Shown here: positions 51,434 to 61,540 of the stretch, piece by piece | Position numbering within the stretch: position 1 is the stretch's first letter | Layout: every line of letters begins with the position of its first letter | Source: Psychromonas sp. L1A2 | Lineage (GTDB): Bacteria > Pseudomonadota > Gammaproteobacteria > Enterobacterales > Psychromonadaceae | Direction: 5' to 3' | DNA: 64,000 bases | NCBI RefSeq assembly: GCF_009828855.1 | Contig: NZ_WUAG01000001.1 | Location: 1,302,001 to 1,366,000 of the forward strand | Position numbers and translations under genes: made by a program | Notes under the pieces: model-generated | Told to the model about the DNA's origin: nothing | The model's input: only the letters and a program-made list of their open reading frames with translations | The model's database searches: none

Positions 51434-52795
51434 TTAAAAAGAAGAGGTTAATAGCATCTTATGTAAGCGCTCTAAAGCAATAGGGCTCGCCTTTAAAGTC
51501 AGTAGAACACCATCCTCTTTATATTGCTCATCGATAACCTGCATTTTACTGTGTATTTCACCCATAATCCCACTAGCTGTATAAGGGATATTAAAACAAG
51601 CTGAACACATTTTTTTCTCTAAAAACACTTGAATTTGCTGGTGGACCATGGCCACATCATTTTTATCTCGAGTGCTTATTTGTAGCGCATCAGGGTATTG
51701 CTCTAATAATGTCAATTGTTGCTCTTCTGTTAAGCAATCAACTTTATTCAATATTAATAATTTATTATTGAAATCTACATTGAGTTCGCCTAGGACTTGA
51801 TCAACGACAGCAAGTTGAGAAACAAAATTTGGATCAGAAGCATCAACAACATAAAGCAATAAAGAAGCTTCTTTTGCTTCTTCTAGTGTAGAGTGAAACG
51901 AGGCCACTAAATCATGTGGTAATTTTTTAATAAAACCGACAGTATCAGAAATTAAAATTCGCGGTTGAGTAGCGGGTTGTAAGGTACGAACCGTGGTGTC
52001 TAATGTTGCAAAGAGCTTATCTTCAACTAGTACATCAGAATCTGTTAGGGCGCGCATTAAAGAAGATTTACCAGCATTAGTGTAACCAACTAATGCAACA
52101 CACAATTGTTCAATACGACCACTACGTCTGCCTTGCATTTCTTTTTGTAGCTTTTGAATTTCTTTTTTTATATCGGCTATTTTATCGCGAATACGACGAC
52201 GATTAATCTCAAAAGCGGTTTCCCCTATCCAACGACCTTTTTGACGTTCTCTATCACCGCTGTTTTCATCGCGTACTCTTGGTGTTAAGTAATTAAGACG
52301 TGCTATTTCTACTTGTAACTTTGCTGTTCGAGTACGTGCATGTTTACTAAAAATTTCGATAATGATACGCGTACGATCGTAAACTTCTACACCTAATGCG
52401 GCTTGCACGTTATGCAGTTGATTTGGACTTAATTCACAGTCAAAAACGACCACGTTAGCTTGTTCTTTAATCTCTGACGATGTTATTAAGTCATTTAATT
52501 CATCTTGGTCAAAGTCAACTGATTCGAACTTATCTGTTGTTTCATTTTGCTCCGGTAGTTCATCATCATTGGTTAGTGCAGCCAGCTCTTCCAATTTTCC
52601 TGATCCTAATACAGATAACTGTTTAGTGGATCGTTGACGTTGTGTTTTACTACCGACAACAGAAAAGCCTAAAGTATTCACTAAGCGGCCCAATTCAGAC
52701 AATGATTCATCTACTTCTTGCTGAGTGACATTAGGTGTACGGATAGAAATTAGCAGGGCGCGGGTCGTTGTATCTTCTGTGGTCGCGATTGACAT
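51434..52795 (-). CDS. HflX-like GTPase, divergent form
   Basis: 453 residues. The N-terminal HflX domain (LGFSVVGSKTQRQ, VEVYDRTRIIIEIFSKHARTRTAKLQVE in part) precedes a GTPase domain with GYTNAGKSS (G1), TTVRTL (G2), DTVGF (G3) and LNKVD (G4), as in HflX, a ribosome-splitting GTPase. However, the Gly-rich linker normally reading RGPGETQLE-DRR is replaced by RERQKGRWIGETAFEINRR, and a CSAC pair appears near the end. The insert after residue 90 is acidic. Possibly a second, specialised HflX. Monocistronic on the minus strand. Confidence 0.88.
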   Translation of the reverse strand: MSIATTEDTTTRALLISIRTPNVTQQEVDESLSELGRLVNTLGFSVVGSKTQRQRSTKQLSVLGSGKLEELAALTNDDELPEQNETTDKFESVDFDQDELNDLITSSEIKEQANVVVFDCELSPNQLHNVQAALGVEVYDRTRIIIEIFSKHARTRTAKLQVEIARLNYLTPRVRDENSGDRERQKGRWIGETAFEINRRRIRDKIADIKKEIQKLQKEMQGRRSGRIEQLCVALVGYTNAGKSSLMRALTDSDVLVEDKLFATLDTTVRTLQPATQPRILISDTVGFIKKLPHDLVASFHSTLEEAKEASLLLYVVDASDPNFVSQLAVVDQVLGELNVDFNNKLLILNKVDCLTEEQQLTLLEQYPDALQISTRDKNDVAMVHQQIQVFLEKKMCSACFNIPYTASGIMGEIHSKMQVIDEQYKEDGVLLTLKASPIALERLHKMLLTSSF

Positions 52796-52994
52796 TGAAT
52801 GCTCATATTACTTAAGGAGTTATAGGTGCATCCTACGCTGTTGTGATGTGCTTATATATCTATTTCAAAACACTTTTGATTGCTTAGATGGTAAGCCATT
52901 GGTTTATCTTATGTTGGCGAGGTATTTTTAGATAGGTGCTTTAAATACAAAAGTACTTTAAATACACAAGAACTTTTAAATAAAAAACCGCTAA

Positions 52995-53031
52995 TAAAAA
53001 AGCACTATCAATGTGATGTTTGATAGTGCTT
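52995..53031 (-). terminator. terminator of the alginate lyase gene
   Basis: On the minus strand AAGCACTATCA pairs with TGATAGTGCTT across a ten-base loop, then TTTTTTA. It lies about 80 bases after the alginate lyase stop. The rest of 52796-53111 is the hflX-like gene's promoter region with no other gene. Confidence 0.9.
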
Positions 53032-53111
53032 AGGATGTCTTTATACTGATATTTTACAATGAAATTCATATATATTTTATTGTAAAAAGTTAATAACTCT
53101 TATTGATATAT

Positions 53112-54086
53112 CTAGTGCGTTACTTTCAAGTCGTAAAATGTTGCTTGAACGTAATCTTTTGCATCACCGGTTTTGTTTTGGTTGTATACACCCGCTTTGA
53201 AGTACATGTATTGACCACCTACATCATATTTACTGTTAGACATATCAACTGTTTTAGTCGTATCAGCTTTACCTGGACGCATAATAGTGACGGCTAGTTC
53301 ATGGCCAGTTACTTTAATACGGTAACTAAATTTCTCACCTAGCTCAATACCATCTTCTGGTTCTGCTGGTGTTGCATCTTGATTCCAATAATTAGGTAAT
53401 GAGTTACCAATGATATCAACCCATTGTTCATCTGCTTCACTATTAGGTTCATGAGCAAAGTAAATTGACCCTTTTTGATGGTTAGGCAGTTTACGGTAAT
53501 AAAGACGTACTGGTTCATCATCATTTGCATGAATTTGACCAATGATCACTCGCCCTTGTTGCCAGCTAACACCGGTTGTCGTTACGTGATTAACCGCTAA
53601 TGTTGCTTCTAATGTGCCATCAACGCCACCTGCATTTTCTTGGTCTGATGTTGGCGCTGTTGAAAATACCCAGTTATTACCGCCAACGCCTTTTGTATTG
53701 TAAGACGTATTACCACGGCGCATCATTTCACGTAATTCTGATCGTGTGTATTTTGTGTTTTTTGAGGTTTTAGCACCTTTAACTGGAGACTTAAAAACCA
53801 TGCCGCCATCTTGAGCTAGGTAGAAGAAGTTTTCATCAGAATAACCACCGGCTAAGGCTTTTTCTTTTATTTGATCTGACTTTCCGTTGCCATCTGCATC
53901 GACAGGGACACTGATTGTCCAACCTAATAAATCAAACTGGCTTGCAGGAGAGGCTGCCTTAGATTGTATAGATTGTGCGTTGTCAGAAGCTGTATTCGCA
54001 CAGCCTAATAAAGCAAAAGAGCAAGCTAATGCAGCTAGTTTAAAAACCTTATTATTTACAGTAGCAAATGTGCTTTTATTTAACAT
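53112..54086 (-). CDS. PL7-family alginate lyase lipoprotein
   Basis: 324 residues. Lipobox LLGC (Cys29), so a membrane-anchored enzyme. The three PL7 active-site motifs are all present: RSELREMMR at 114-122, QIHA at 183-186 (family variant QIH, often linked with poly-G or mixed preference) and YFKAGVYNQ at 295-303 with catalytic Tyr. It cleaves alginate by beta-elimination at the cell surface or in the periplasm. It is divergent from a TRAP transporter operon with a 655-base gap, which may take up the products. A good terminator follows. Confidence 0.92.
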   Translation of the reverse strand: MLNKSTFATVNNKVFKLAALACSFALLGCANTASDNAQSIQSKAASPASQFDLLGWTISVPVDADGNGKSDQIKEKALAGGYSDENFFYLAQDGGMVFKSPVKGAKTSKNTKYTRSELREMMRRGNTSYNTKGVGGNNWVFSTAPTSDQENAGGVDGTLEATLAVNHVTTTGVSWQQGRVIIGQIHANDDEPVRLYYRKLPNHQKGSIYFAHEPNSEADEQWVDIIGNSLPNYWNQDATPAEPEDGIELGEKFSYRIKVTGHELAVTIMRPGKADTTKTVDMSNSKYDVGGQYMYFKAGVYNQNKTGDAKDYVQATFYDLKVTH

Positions 54087-54741
54087 GAATTTACCTATAA
54101 GTTGTTGTTAGTCACAAAATGATATCACTACCAATATAAAACCTAACTTGCTTTAAGTAGATATGATGACTGCGTAGCAGTTCAGCGAAATTTGACACGA
54201 ATTAATTCGGACATACTTCACATAATGTAAAATATTTTATTAAATAGTTTACATTTAACGTCATTTTTTAACTTTTAATTTATCGAGAATACGTGTTTAT
54301 TTCACTTCTTCTTTTAATTTATTGTCATACATATCGTTACTTTTTAACTTTAATCGCTATTAAAATCGTTTTATTAATTTTCTGTAATGGCTGATGTTTA
54401 TGGGAGTAAATGAGGTGAATAGCCTTATTTAAAATAGATGCTTTATCAATCTCAAGGCTAGCAGCCGTTAACTTGTTTTTTATTATGTTCAATTAATTAA
54501 ATGACTGCTTCTTCATTATAAATTTAAGTAAAAGTGATAAAGGTCTGATTTTTATATCAGTAAGCGTGAGCAGTGTCATACTGAAATACTTTATTATTGT
54601 AATACTTAATACACTTTGTAAGATGCTCTTGTTGTTACAGATCATTGAACAGTTTTCACTCAGTATTGCAATAGCCGTTATCGCGATTAACGATTAAACC
54701 GATTGTTGTAAAATAGATATTTTATTAAGGAAATGAAAATA
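54087..54741. other. 655-base divergent spacer between alginate lyase and TRAP genes
   Basis: No gene is seen. Presumed to hold both promoters. Near its TRAP end is the near-palindrome CGTTATCGCGATTAACG (54676-54692, 15 of 17 bases symmetric), 50 bases before dctP, a candidate operator of unknown factor. Remaining sequence is AT-rich without repeats of the two MITE families. Confidence 0.45.
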
Positions 54742-55698
54742 ATGAAAAAGATATTAATACCTTTATTGACTACATTACTTCTCACACCAAGCGTGTATGC
54801 AAAAACGTTGAATCTTGGTCATGCTATGTCATTAGAAAGTGCTGCTCACCAAGGCATGGTGATTATGGCTGATAAAGTGAAGGAGAAGTCTAACGGTGAT
54901 TTAACTATCCGTATTTTCCCGAATGGCCAACTTGGTTCTGAACGTGATCAAGCTGAGCAAGTGGTGACGGGAGCAATTGATATGGCTAAAATCAACGGTG
55001 GTTTAGCAGAATCTTTCGAACCAACGTTTAAGGTTAATGCACTGCCTTTCTTATTCCGTGATGTTGCACACATGAGAAAATTCATGAAAAGTGACATAGC
55101 TGAAGAGATGCTAGTTTCAAGTAAAGGTAAGGGGTTTATTGGCCTTACATTTTATGATTCAGGTACACGTAGTTTTTATGCTAAAAAAGCAATTAATTCA
55201 CCAGCTGACTTAGCAGGAATGAAAATACGTGTTCCAGGGTCTCCAACAATGATGGAAATGGTAAATTTATTAGGTGGTAAAGCGACGCCTGTTCCATTCA
55301 ATGAAGTTTACACTGCTTTGCAGCAAGGCGTAATTGATGGTGCAGAGAATAATATTTCTAGTTTAGTTGAAATGAAACACAGCGAAGTTGCTAAATTTTA
55401 CTCAATGGATCAGCATTTAATGACACCTGATGTCATTATTATTTCAGAAAATGCATTTAATTCACTAACACCAGAAGAGCAAAAAATATTAAAAGAAGCG
55501 GCAGCAGAGTCTCTTGATGAGCAAATCAAAATCTGGGACGAAACTGACAACATGAACAAAGAAAAAGGCATCAAAGCTGGCGTAACATTTGTTGAAGTGG
55601 ATAAAGCCCCATTCCGAGCAGCTGTTAAACCTATGATTGATGAAGCTAAAAAAGATTCTAAATTAGCGCCTTTCATTGAGAAAATTGAAGCACTTTAA
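54742..55698 (+). CDS. dctP: TRAP transporter substrate-binding protein DctP
   Basis: 318 residues from the ATG at 54742; the ATG at 54733 crowds the RBS AAGGA. Signal peptide 1-21 ending SVYAK. DctP family features: LNLGHAMSLESAAHQG, RIFPNGQLGSERDQAEQV, KIRVPGSPTMMEM with the carboxylate-binding Arg, and PFNEVYTALQQGVIDGAENN. A periplasmic binder of an organic acid or uronate. Position opposite a PL7 alginate lyase suggests unsaturated uronates, but dicarboxylates are equally possible from sequence. Followed by dctQ after a hairpin. Confidence 0.93.
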   Translation: MKKILIPLLTTLLLTPSVYAKTLNLGHAMSLESAAHQGMVIMADKVKEKSNGDLTIRIFPNGQLGSERDQAEQVVTGAIDMAKINGGLAESFEPTFKVNALPFLFRDVAHMRKFMKSDIAEEMLVSSKGKGFIGLTFYDSGTRSFYAKKAINSPADLAGMKIRVPGSPTMMEMVNLLGGKATPVPFNEVYTALQQGVIDGAENNISSLVEMKHSEVAKFYSMDQHLMTPDVIIISENAFNSLTPEEQKILKEAAAESLDEQIKIWDETDNMNKEKGIKAGVTFVEVDKAPFRAAVKPMIDEAKKDSKLAPFIEKIEAL

Positions 55699-55717
55699 TT
55701 AGTATTAGTAAAAATAT

Positions 55718-55752
55718 AATTTTGCTCTGGCCTTGCTAGGGCAAAATTTTTT
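55718..55752 (+). terminator. internal terminator-like hairpin between dctP and dctQ
   Basis: AATTTTGC (55718-55725) pairs with GCAAAATT (55741-55748), extended by CT/AG, and is followed by TTTTTT. It ends just before the dctQ RBS (GAGG 55753-55756). Probably lets more binding protein than permease be made. Confidence 0.7.
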
Positions 55753-55765
55753 GAGGTATAACTGC

Positions 55766-56245
55766 ATGTTAACATCTTTTAGAAACCTACTTGATAAGTC
55801 GATTCTATTTATTTCTTCCTTTGCATTAATGTTGTTGGTCGCCACTGTCACTTGGCAAGTTTTTAGTCGTTATGTGTTAAATGACCCAAGTAGCTGGACT
55901 GATGAACTTGCTCGCTATGCGATGGTATGGCTTGGATTATTAGGTGCCAGTTATTTGTTTGGTATTAAAGGGCACTTAGCGATAACGTTATTAGATGGTT
56001 ACCTTAAGGGAAAAGCAAATATAGCATTACAATTACTCATTAACGGGATCTCTTTTACATTTGTTTCTTTAGCAATGCTTAAAGGTGGGCTTGCACTGAT
56101 GGGAAGAACCACACAACAATTATCTCCTGCATTGCAATTACCAATGTCTACCGTTTATTCAATATTACCTATTTCAGCCGTTATTATTCTCATTTATTTG
56201 GCATTAAATACGCTTGAACTTTTTTGTAAATCGAACAAAAAATAA
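55766..56245 (+). CDS. dctQ: TRAP transporter small permease DctQ
   Basis: 159 residues from the ATG at 55766 (GAGG ten bases upstream); the longer frame from 55733 runs into the terminator hairpin. Four membrane spans with the DctQ family pattern: VATVTWQVFSRYVLNDPSSWTDELARYAMVWLGLLGASY (in parts: WQVFSRYV, SWTDELARYAMVWL) and GHLAITLL. The conserved acidic/aromatic WTDELAR segment marks the family. It joins DctM to form the membrane part of the sodium-driven importer. DctM follows 20 bases downstream. Confidence 0.93.
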   Translation: MLTSFRNLLDKSILFISSFALMLLVATVTWQVFSRYVLNDPSSWTDELARYAMVWLGLLGASYLFGIKGHLAITLLDGYLKGKANIALQLLINGISFTFVSLAMLKGGLALMGRTTQQLSPALQLPMSTVYSILPISAVIILIYLALNTLELFCKSNKK

Positions 56246-56265
56246 ATTTTAAAAGGACTTTTATT

Positions 56266-57573
56266 ATGGACTTGTCCATTGGTGTTTGGCTGCTAGGCCT
56301 ATTTTTATTCATGATTGCGATAAGCATGCCGATTGCCATTGCCATTGCAATGTCATCTTTGACTATCATGTATTTCATTTTACCGTTTGATGTGGCAAGT
56401 ATTACTGCGGGTCAAAAAATCATTACCGGTATTGATAGTTTCAGTTTATTGGCGATCCCTTTCTTTATTCTTGCAGGGAATATAATGAATGTGGGCGGTA
56501 TCGCTGGTCGACTTATCAACCTTGCAAAACTCATGGTTGGTTGGATCCCTGGTTCGCTTTTACACGTTAACATCTTCGCTAATATGATGTTTGGTGCAGT
56601 TTCTGGTTCAGCCGTCGCTGCTGCTGCTGCGGTTGGTAAGACATTAGGTCCAGAACTCGAAAAAGAAGGTTATGATAAAAACTTAGCGACAGCCGTTAAT
56701 GTTGCTTCATGTCCTGCTGGTCTGCTTATTCCACCAAGTAACTCATTAATCGTATTCTCAGTTGTATCGGGTGGAACATCTGTTGCGGCACTATTTATCG
56801 CAGGTTATGTACCAGGTATTCTAATGGGATTAAGCTGTATGGTTGTTGCTTATTTTATCGCTAAAAAGAAAGGCTACAAAACAAGTGCTAATGATGGTTA
56901 CACTATTAAAGATGTATTGAGAATTGTTTGGCAAGCCACGCCAAGTTTAGGACTTATTTTTGTTGTTATTGGCGGTATTATTGGCGGTGTATTTACTGCA
57001 ACAGAAGGAGCATGTATCGCTGTTTTGTATTCTTTTGCTTTGTCACTCTGTTACCGAACACTTAAATGGTCACACTTTTCAATCATTTGCAAAGAAACAA
57101 CACAGATCACCGGTATTATGCTGTTCTTGATTGGCGCATCAACCATCATGTCATGGGCAATGGCCTTTACTGGTTTACCAACAATGATCAGTGATTGGAT
57201 GTTATCCATCTCTGATAATCCTATTATTATCTTCATTCTGATGAATGTGATTTTGTTGATTATTGGTATGTTTATGGACTTAACACCAGCGGTACTGATT
57301 TTTACACCAATCTTTATGCCTATCGCAACAACATTAGGTATGGATCCTATTCACTTTGCAATGATGCTTATATTTAATCTATGTATCGGAATAGCGACAC
57401 CACCAGTGGGCACTGCGTTATTTGTGGGTTGTAGTGTCAGCGGGTCTAAGATTGAAGATGTAATAAGAAGTATTATGCCATTTTGTGCTGTCTTGATAGT
57501 GACTTTATTGCTAATTACATTCATTCCTGAAATTAGTTTATTCCTTCCTCGATTCTTCGGGTTAATCTCATAG
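56266..57573 (+). CDS. dctM: TRAP transporter large permease DctM
   Basis: 435 residues, about twelve spans. FFILAGNIMNVGGIAGRLINLA is the DctM start region (pieces: PFFILAGNIMN), GAVSGSAVAAAAAVGKTLGPELEKEGYD the first re-entrant Na+ site, and MDLTPAVLIFTPIFMPI with GIATPPVGTALFVG the second. It uses the sodium gradient to import the DctP-bound substrate. Last gene of the TRAP operon, 21 bases after dctQ, with a terminator after it and a chemoreceptor gene next. Confidence 0.95.
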   Translation: MDLSIGVWLLGLFLFMIAISMPIAIAIAMSSLTIMYFILPFDVASITAGQKIITGIDSFSLLAIPFFILAGNIMNVGGIAGRLINLAKLMVGWIPGSLLHVNIFANMMFGAVSGSAVAAAAAVGKTLGPELEKEGYDKNLATAVNVASCPAGLLIPPSNSLIVFSVVSGGTSVAALFIAGYVPGILMGLSCMVVAYFIAKKKGYKTSANDGYTIKDVLRIVWQATPSLGLIFVVIGGIIGGVFTATEGACIAVLYSFALSLCYRTLKWSHFSIICKETTQITGIMLFLIGASTIMSWAMAFTGLPTMISDWMLSISDNPIIIFILMNVILLIIGMFMDLTPAVLIFTPIFMPIATTLGMDPIHFAMMLIFNLCIGIATPPVGTALFVGCSVSGSKIEDVIRSIMPFCAVLIVTLLLITFIPEISLFLPRFFGLIS

Positions 57574-57620
57574 TTTTTTAAACTTAAAAGATTTATTTCT
57601 AGCAAAGTCTCACTTCTAAC

Positions 57621-57650
57621 AAAAGCTAACCATTTATGGTTAGCTTTTTT
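57621..57650 (+). terminator. terminator of the TRAP operon
   Basis: AAAGCTAACCAT, two-base loop, ATGGTTAGCTTT with six T at the end. Fifty bases after the dctM stop. The rest of the 57574-57946 spacer holds the chemoreceptor promoter only. Confidence 0.93.
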
Positions 57651-57946
57651 GTGTTTTTTAAAAAGTAAGTGTTAGGATGGAAAGAGATAATTTACCTAGA
57701 ATGGTATAGATTTTAAATCTTACATAGTCGAGATCCTCTGAAAGCTTTGATATACCTTACGGTTATTAATGTAGTTGATTTTTATAGTTAAGAAGTAATC
57801 TAATTCTTTAACTTTAATAATATAATTATTTGCTTTTAACTTTACAATTATTTCGCTAATTAAGAAGGCGGCAATCAATTAAGTAAATATACTTAGCAGA
57901 CTGCAATATTTACTAGTGCAACCTATATCAAGGAATTAAGATATAT

Positions 57947-59611
57947 ATGAATAAATTAAATTTACTTCAAAAATTGTTATTACTCACCTTATTACCACTG
58001 ATCTTCATATTAACTTTACTGTCATCTATCTCTTATTCTCTAGAAAAAGAAGGACTCACTAATAATATATCTGAATTTCGTCAGGCTCTATTGAAAGAAA
58101 GAAAGCGAGAGTTAAAAGAAATCACTGAAGTTGCTTCTGGAATTGTTTCGTACCAAATGTCGTTACCTAATCAAGGTGATATAGAAGGAGCTTTACGCGA
58201 TATCCGTTTTGGTGTGGCAGGGTATTTTTATATTTATGACACAAGCGGAAAGAATATTTTTCACGCCGTGAAACCTGCATTACAAGGTAAAAATTTAATT
58301 GATTTGAAAGATACCAAGGGTAATAACATTATTGTGGGCTTATTGGATGCGGCGCAAAAAGGAGATGGTGTTTATTCCTTTTATTTCCAAAAACCAGGCT
58401 CTTCAACCCAGTTTGAAAAGTTAGGTTTTGCAGCCATGATCCCTAATACAAATTGGATGATCGGTACAGGTGCTTATATCGATGATATCGAAGAATCAAT
58501 TAATGAATATTCAGCTTCAGTAACAAAAAGCTTTAATGAAAAAATATGGTTAATTTTATCAATTTCAATTGCTTTAATTATCCTTACTACTGTGATTATA
58601 TTCTTCGTTGCAGCGCGAATGGTTAAACCTATTAAACGTATGGCCGATAACTTAAATGATATTGCACAAGGCGAAGGAGATTTAACGCAACGACTTGATA
58701 TACATGGCCATGATGAAATATCGCAATTAGGTAGATCGTTTAATCTATTTGTTGATAAATTAAGAAATACGATTGCTGATATCAGTATCGCAACAACCGG
58801 GATTAATAAAGCAGGTCTCGATATGAATCATCAAAGCACTGAGATTGCGTCACAACTTCACCACCATAACGATCAAACGGATCAGGTTGTATCTGCAGTG
58901 ACTGAAATGTCATCTACAGCGAGCGAAGTGGCGAGCAATACAAACCAAGTTGCAGAAGCCACTCAAGCGGTATCAATAGATGTAATGCATGCTCAAGAAT
59001 GTGTTGAAACCTCATTAACTGAAGTATCTGCGCTAGTAGAAGAAATAAATGGTGCGGTAACAAGTATGAATGCTTTAAGTGAGCAGTCTCAGAAAATTAA
59101 CCAAGTCTTAACTGTGATTGGTGCTATTGCCGATCAAACTAACTTATTAGCATTAAATGCTGCGATTGAAGCGGCACGAGCTGGTGAGCAAGGCAGGGGA
59201 TTTGCCGTCGTTGCGGATGAAGTCAGAAGTTTAGCAAGTCGTACCCAAAAAAGTACACTTGAAATCAATGAAATGCTTGAAGAATTACATCGATTAGTTG
59301 GATTGTCAGTGAATGCTATGTCGTTAAGCCAAGAACGAAGTGTACGTTCTGTAGATTCATCGAAAACCATTTCACAAAGCTTACTTTCAGTAACCTCATC
59401 TATTACTTCAATTAATGACATGAGTACTCAAATTGCGACAGCGACCACAGAGCAAAGTTCTGTTACAGAAGAGATAACCCGTAATGTTTATGAGATTCAA
59501 AATATTGTTAACTCATTAACCTCAAGCAGTATTGAAGCTGAAAAAATAGCCAGTGATGTACTTTCTGAAGGTGGTAAGTTAGAAGGACTTGTTGGTCAGT
59601 TTAAAATATAA
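57947..59611 (+). CDS. Cache-domain methyl-accepting chemotaxis protein
   Basis: 554 residues. TM1 about 9-28, an extracytoplasmic single-Cache domain about 35-190 ([32 protein letters not shown]), TM2 about 197-222, a HAMP domain ([24 protein letters not shown] in part) and a signalling domain with [20 protein letters not shown]. sCache receptors sense small carboxylates or amines. Placed right after a TRAP transporter, it may guide movement to the same substrate. AAGGA precedes the ATG. No C-terminal pentapeptide. Confidence 0.93.
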   Translation: MNKLNLLQKLLLLTLLPLIFILTLLSSISYSLEKEGLTNNISEFRQALLKERKRELKEITEVASGIVSYQMSLPNQGDIEGALRDIRFGVAGYFYIYDTSGKNIFHAVKPALQGKNLIDLKDTKGNNIIVGLLDAAQKGDGVYSFYFQKPGSSTQFEKLGFAAMIPNTNWMIGTGAYIDDIEESINEYSASVTKSFNEKIWLILSISIALIILTTVIIFFVAARMVKPIKRMADNLNDIAQGEGDLTQRLDIHGHDEISQLGRSFNLFVDKLRNTIADISIATTGINKAGLDMNHQSTEIASQLHHHNDQTDQVVSAVTEMSSTASEVASNTNQVAEATQAVSIDVMHAQECVETSLTEVSALVEEINGAVTSMNALSEQSQKINQVLTVIGAIADQTNLLALNAAIEAARAGEQGRGFAVVADEVRSLASRTQKSTLEINEMLEELHRLVGLSVNAMSLSQERSVRSVDSSKTISQSLLSVTSSITSINDMSTQIATATTEQSSVTEEITRNVYEIQNIVNSLTSSSIEAEKIASDVLSEGGKLEGLVGQFKI

Positions 59612-59692
59612 AAGTTGAAGCGATAATTTAAATTAAGAGTACATCTCTGAGGCAATCAGTTACGTACTCTTAATTATGTATTTTCAGTTACG

Positions 59693-61072
59693 TTAAAGCT
59701 TAATATGCTGGTTAAATATCGATAAAAACTCATCTTTACGATGGCTTACTAATAACATAGTACTATGTTGTTGGCTGGCTAAATGCTCTAAAAAGTTAAG
59801 CACTCTATGCCTGTTTAATTCATCTAATCCCTGTGTTGGTTCATCTAAGATTAACAAATAAGGTGACTTAACTAATGCTCTCGCAATTAACGCTAGTCGT
59901 TGCTCTCCGTAACTTAAACTTTGAAATGCGCTTTTTTGCTGTGCGAGTAATCCTATTTTATCTAACCATTGGCGTGCAATTTTAATATGGTACGGGCTAG
60001 GCTGCTGATACATGCCGATTGAATCATAAAAGCCAGATACAACTACAGTTAATAAATCACTACTGACACGGTATTGACGATGTAACTCTGAGCTAACAAT
60101 TCCCATATGTTCTTTAACTTGCCAAATTGTTTCACCAGAGCCTCTTTTAAAACCCAATACGTTAATATCGTTGCTATAACATTGAGGGCAATCACCGGTA
60201 ATTAATTGCATTAAGGTCGATTTGCCACTGCCATTAGGGCCGGTGATCAAAGTATGTTGCAGTGGTTTTATTTCTACATCTAAGTTTTTAAAGACATTCA
60301 CACCATTATAATGAACAGTCCCTTTGTTTAACTTAACTAAGTAAGGATGATCGAAATCGGATAACTCATGCATATTTTCAGGCCAGTCTGTTTCATCGGG
60401 TACTGGGCTTAATAAAGCATCTAATTGTTTTTTTGTTTCAGCATCTTCAAGTTGGCCGATAACATCAAATCGACCACGTTCAATAAATGCAATGTTATTA
60501 CACCATTTTGGAATATCTTGTCGATTACTTAACATCAATAAAATGCTAACACCATTTTTAGAGAGACGTTCTAGAGCAATAGACAGCGCCTCGCAGGAAG
60601 CAACATCTAAACTATCAAAAGGATTATCACACACTAAAAGTTCAATACCGCTAAAAATGGCTTGCAGGATGAGTAACTTACGGCTTTCACCTGTACTGAG
60701 TTGTAAATAACCAGTATCTAGACGATGGCTTAGACCAAACTCATGGATAAGTGGATCATTCCATTTATCTTTAGGTAGAAAGTCTTTGGCTTTAGTGGCT
60801 GCCTCATTAACTTCTACATAATCAGGTGCTTCTGCATGTAACGCGTTTTCATAGGTCTTTTGTTGTGCCTCAAAGGAAATCATCCCTATTTTTTTTTCAT
60901 CAGGTAAGGTTAATTGCTTAAATTGGGTAGGCTTGAAAGTACCTGTTAGCAATTGATCTAGGTATTGTTTCCCAGAACCATTTCTGCCTAAAACACACCA
61001 GCTTTCATTTTCAAGTAATTGCCAGTGATTAATTGTTAACTTGTCATGTTCTAAATTTATAATATTTATCAT
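59693..61072 (-). CDS. modF: ModF/PhrA-like double ABC ATPase
   Basis: 459 residues, two ABC domains in one chain without membrane spans. Domain 1: Walker A GRNGSGKQ (residues 29-36), signature LSTGESRKL, Walker B LLVCDNPFDSLD. Domain 2: Walker A GPNGSGKSTLM (about 275), signature LSYGEQRLAL, Walker B LLILDEPTQGLD. This is the layout of E. coli ModF (photorepair protein PhrA). In domain 1 the Walker A Ser/Thr is Gln and Walker B Glu is Asn, so one site is probably inactive. Role unclear in this family; molybdate link is doubtful here, since no mod genes are near. Confidence 0.85.
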   Translation of the reverse strand: MINIINLEHDKLTINHWQLLENESWCVLGRNGSGKQYLDQLLTGTFKPTQFKQLTLPDEKKIGMISFEAQQKTYENALHAEAPDYVEVNEAATKAKDFLPKDKWNDPLIHEFGLSHRLDTGYLQLSTGESRKLLILQAIFSGIELLVCDNPFDSLDVASCEALSIALERLSKNGVSILLMLSNRQDIPKWCNNIAFIERGRFDVIGQLEDAETKKQLDALLSPVPDETDWPENMHELSDFDHPYLVKLNKGTVHYNGVNVFKNLDVEIKPLQHTLITGPNGSGKSTLMQLITGDCPQCYSNDINVLGFKRGSGETIWQVKEHMGIVSSELHRQYRVSSDLLTVVVSGFYDSIGMYQQPSPYHIKIARQWLDKIGLLAQQKSAFQSLSYGEQRLALIARALVKSPYLLILDEPTQGLDELNRHRVLNFLEHLASQQHSTMLLVSHRKDEFLSIFNQHIKL

Positions 61073-61161
61073 TAGATTTGCCAGATTGATGATCGAGGAG
61101 GTGGTTTATTCTGTCATAAGTATTTGTAATAAATAAGTGATAAGTGTCAATTTTAGTATTT

Positions 61162-61356
61162 AACCTCAATTCTGGTTAATGAAAGCGGAATTATATTTAA
61201 AGTCATAAAGTGCTATTTTTTACTAATCAGTGCCGTTAGTTTTGCGTCGTTCAAAGCGAATTATTGAAGCAATAACGGGCTATTGAAAAATAATGTAACA
61301 CAGAAATTCGCAGAAATAGCGGTATTGCATCGCTTTGCTTATCCAGAACTGAGGTT
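61162..61356 (-). mobile_element. MITE-like family 2 element (copy 2)
   Basis: 195 bases with ends AACCTCAATTCTGG and CCAGAACTGAGGTT, flanked by ATTT on both sides (61158-61161, 61357-61360). In reverse complement it matches the copy at 15608-15816. It fills much of the 61073-61540 spacer, which otherwise holds the proX promoter. Confidence 0.88.
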
Positions 61357-61540
61357 ATTTATTTAGTGACGAAAATTGAGGCTAAAAGAGGGGATATCGA
61401 ACGTGAGTTGTGAATGCGTTGATTAACGTTTTTAGGCCTATACTTTAGCTTGATTTCATATAAGTAGCTATTTAGTGTAGTATAGAATCGTTTTAACTAA
61501 ATGATTCATAATAAATTTAACAATTAATAAGGATATTAAT

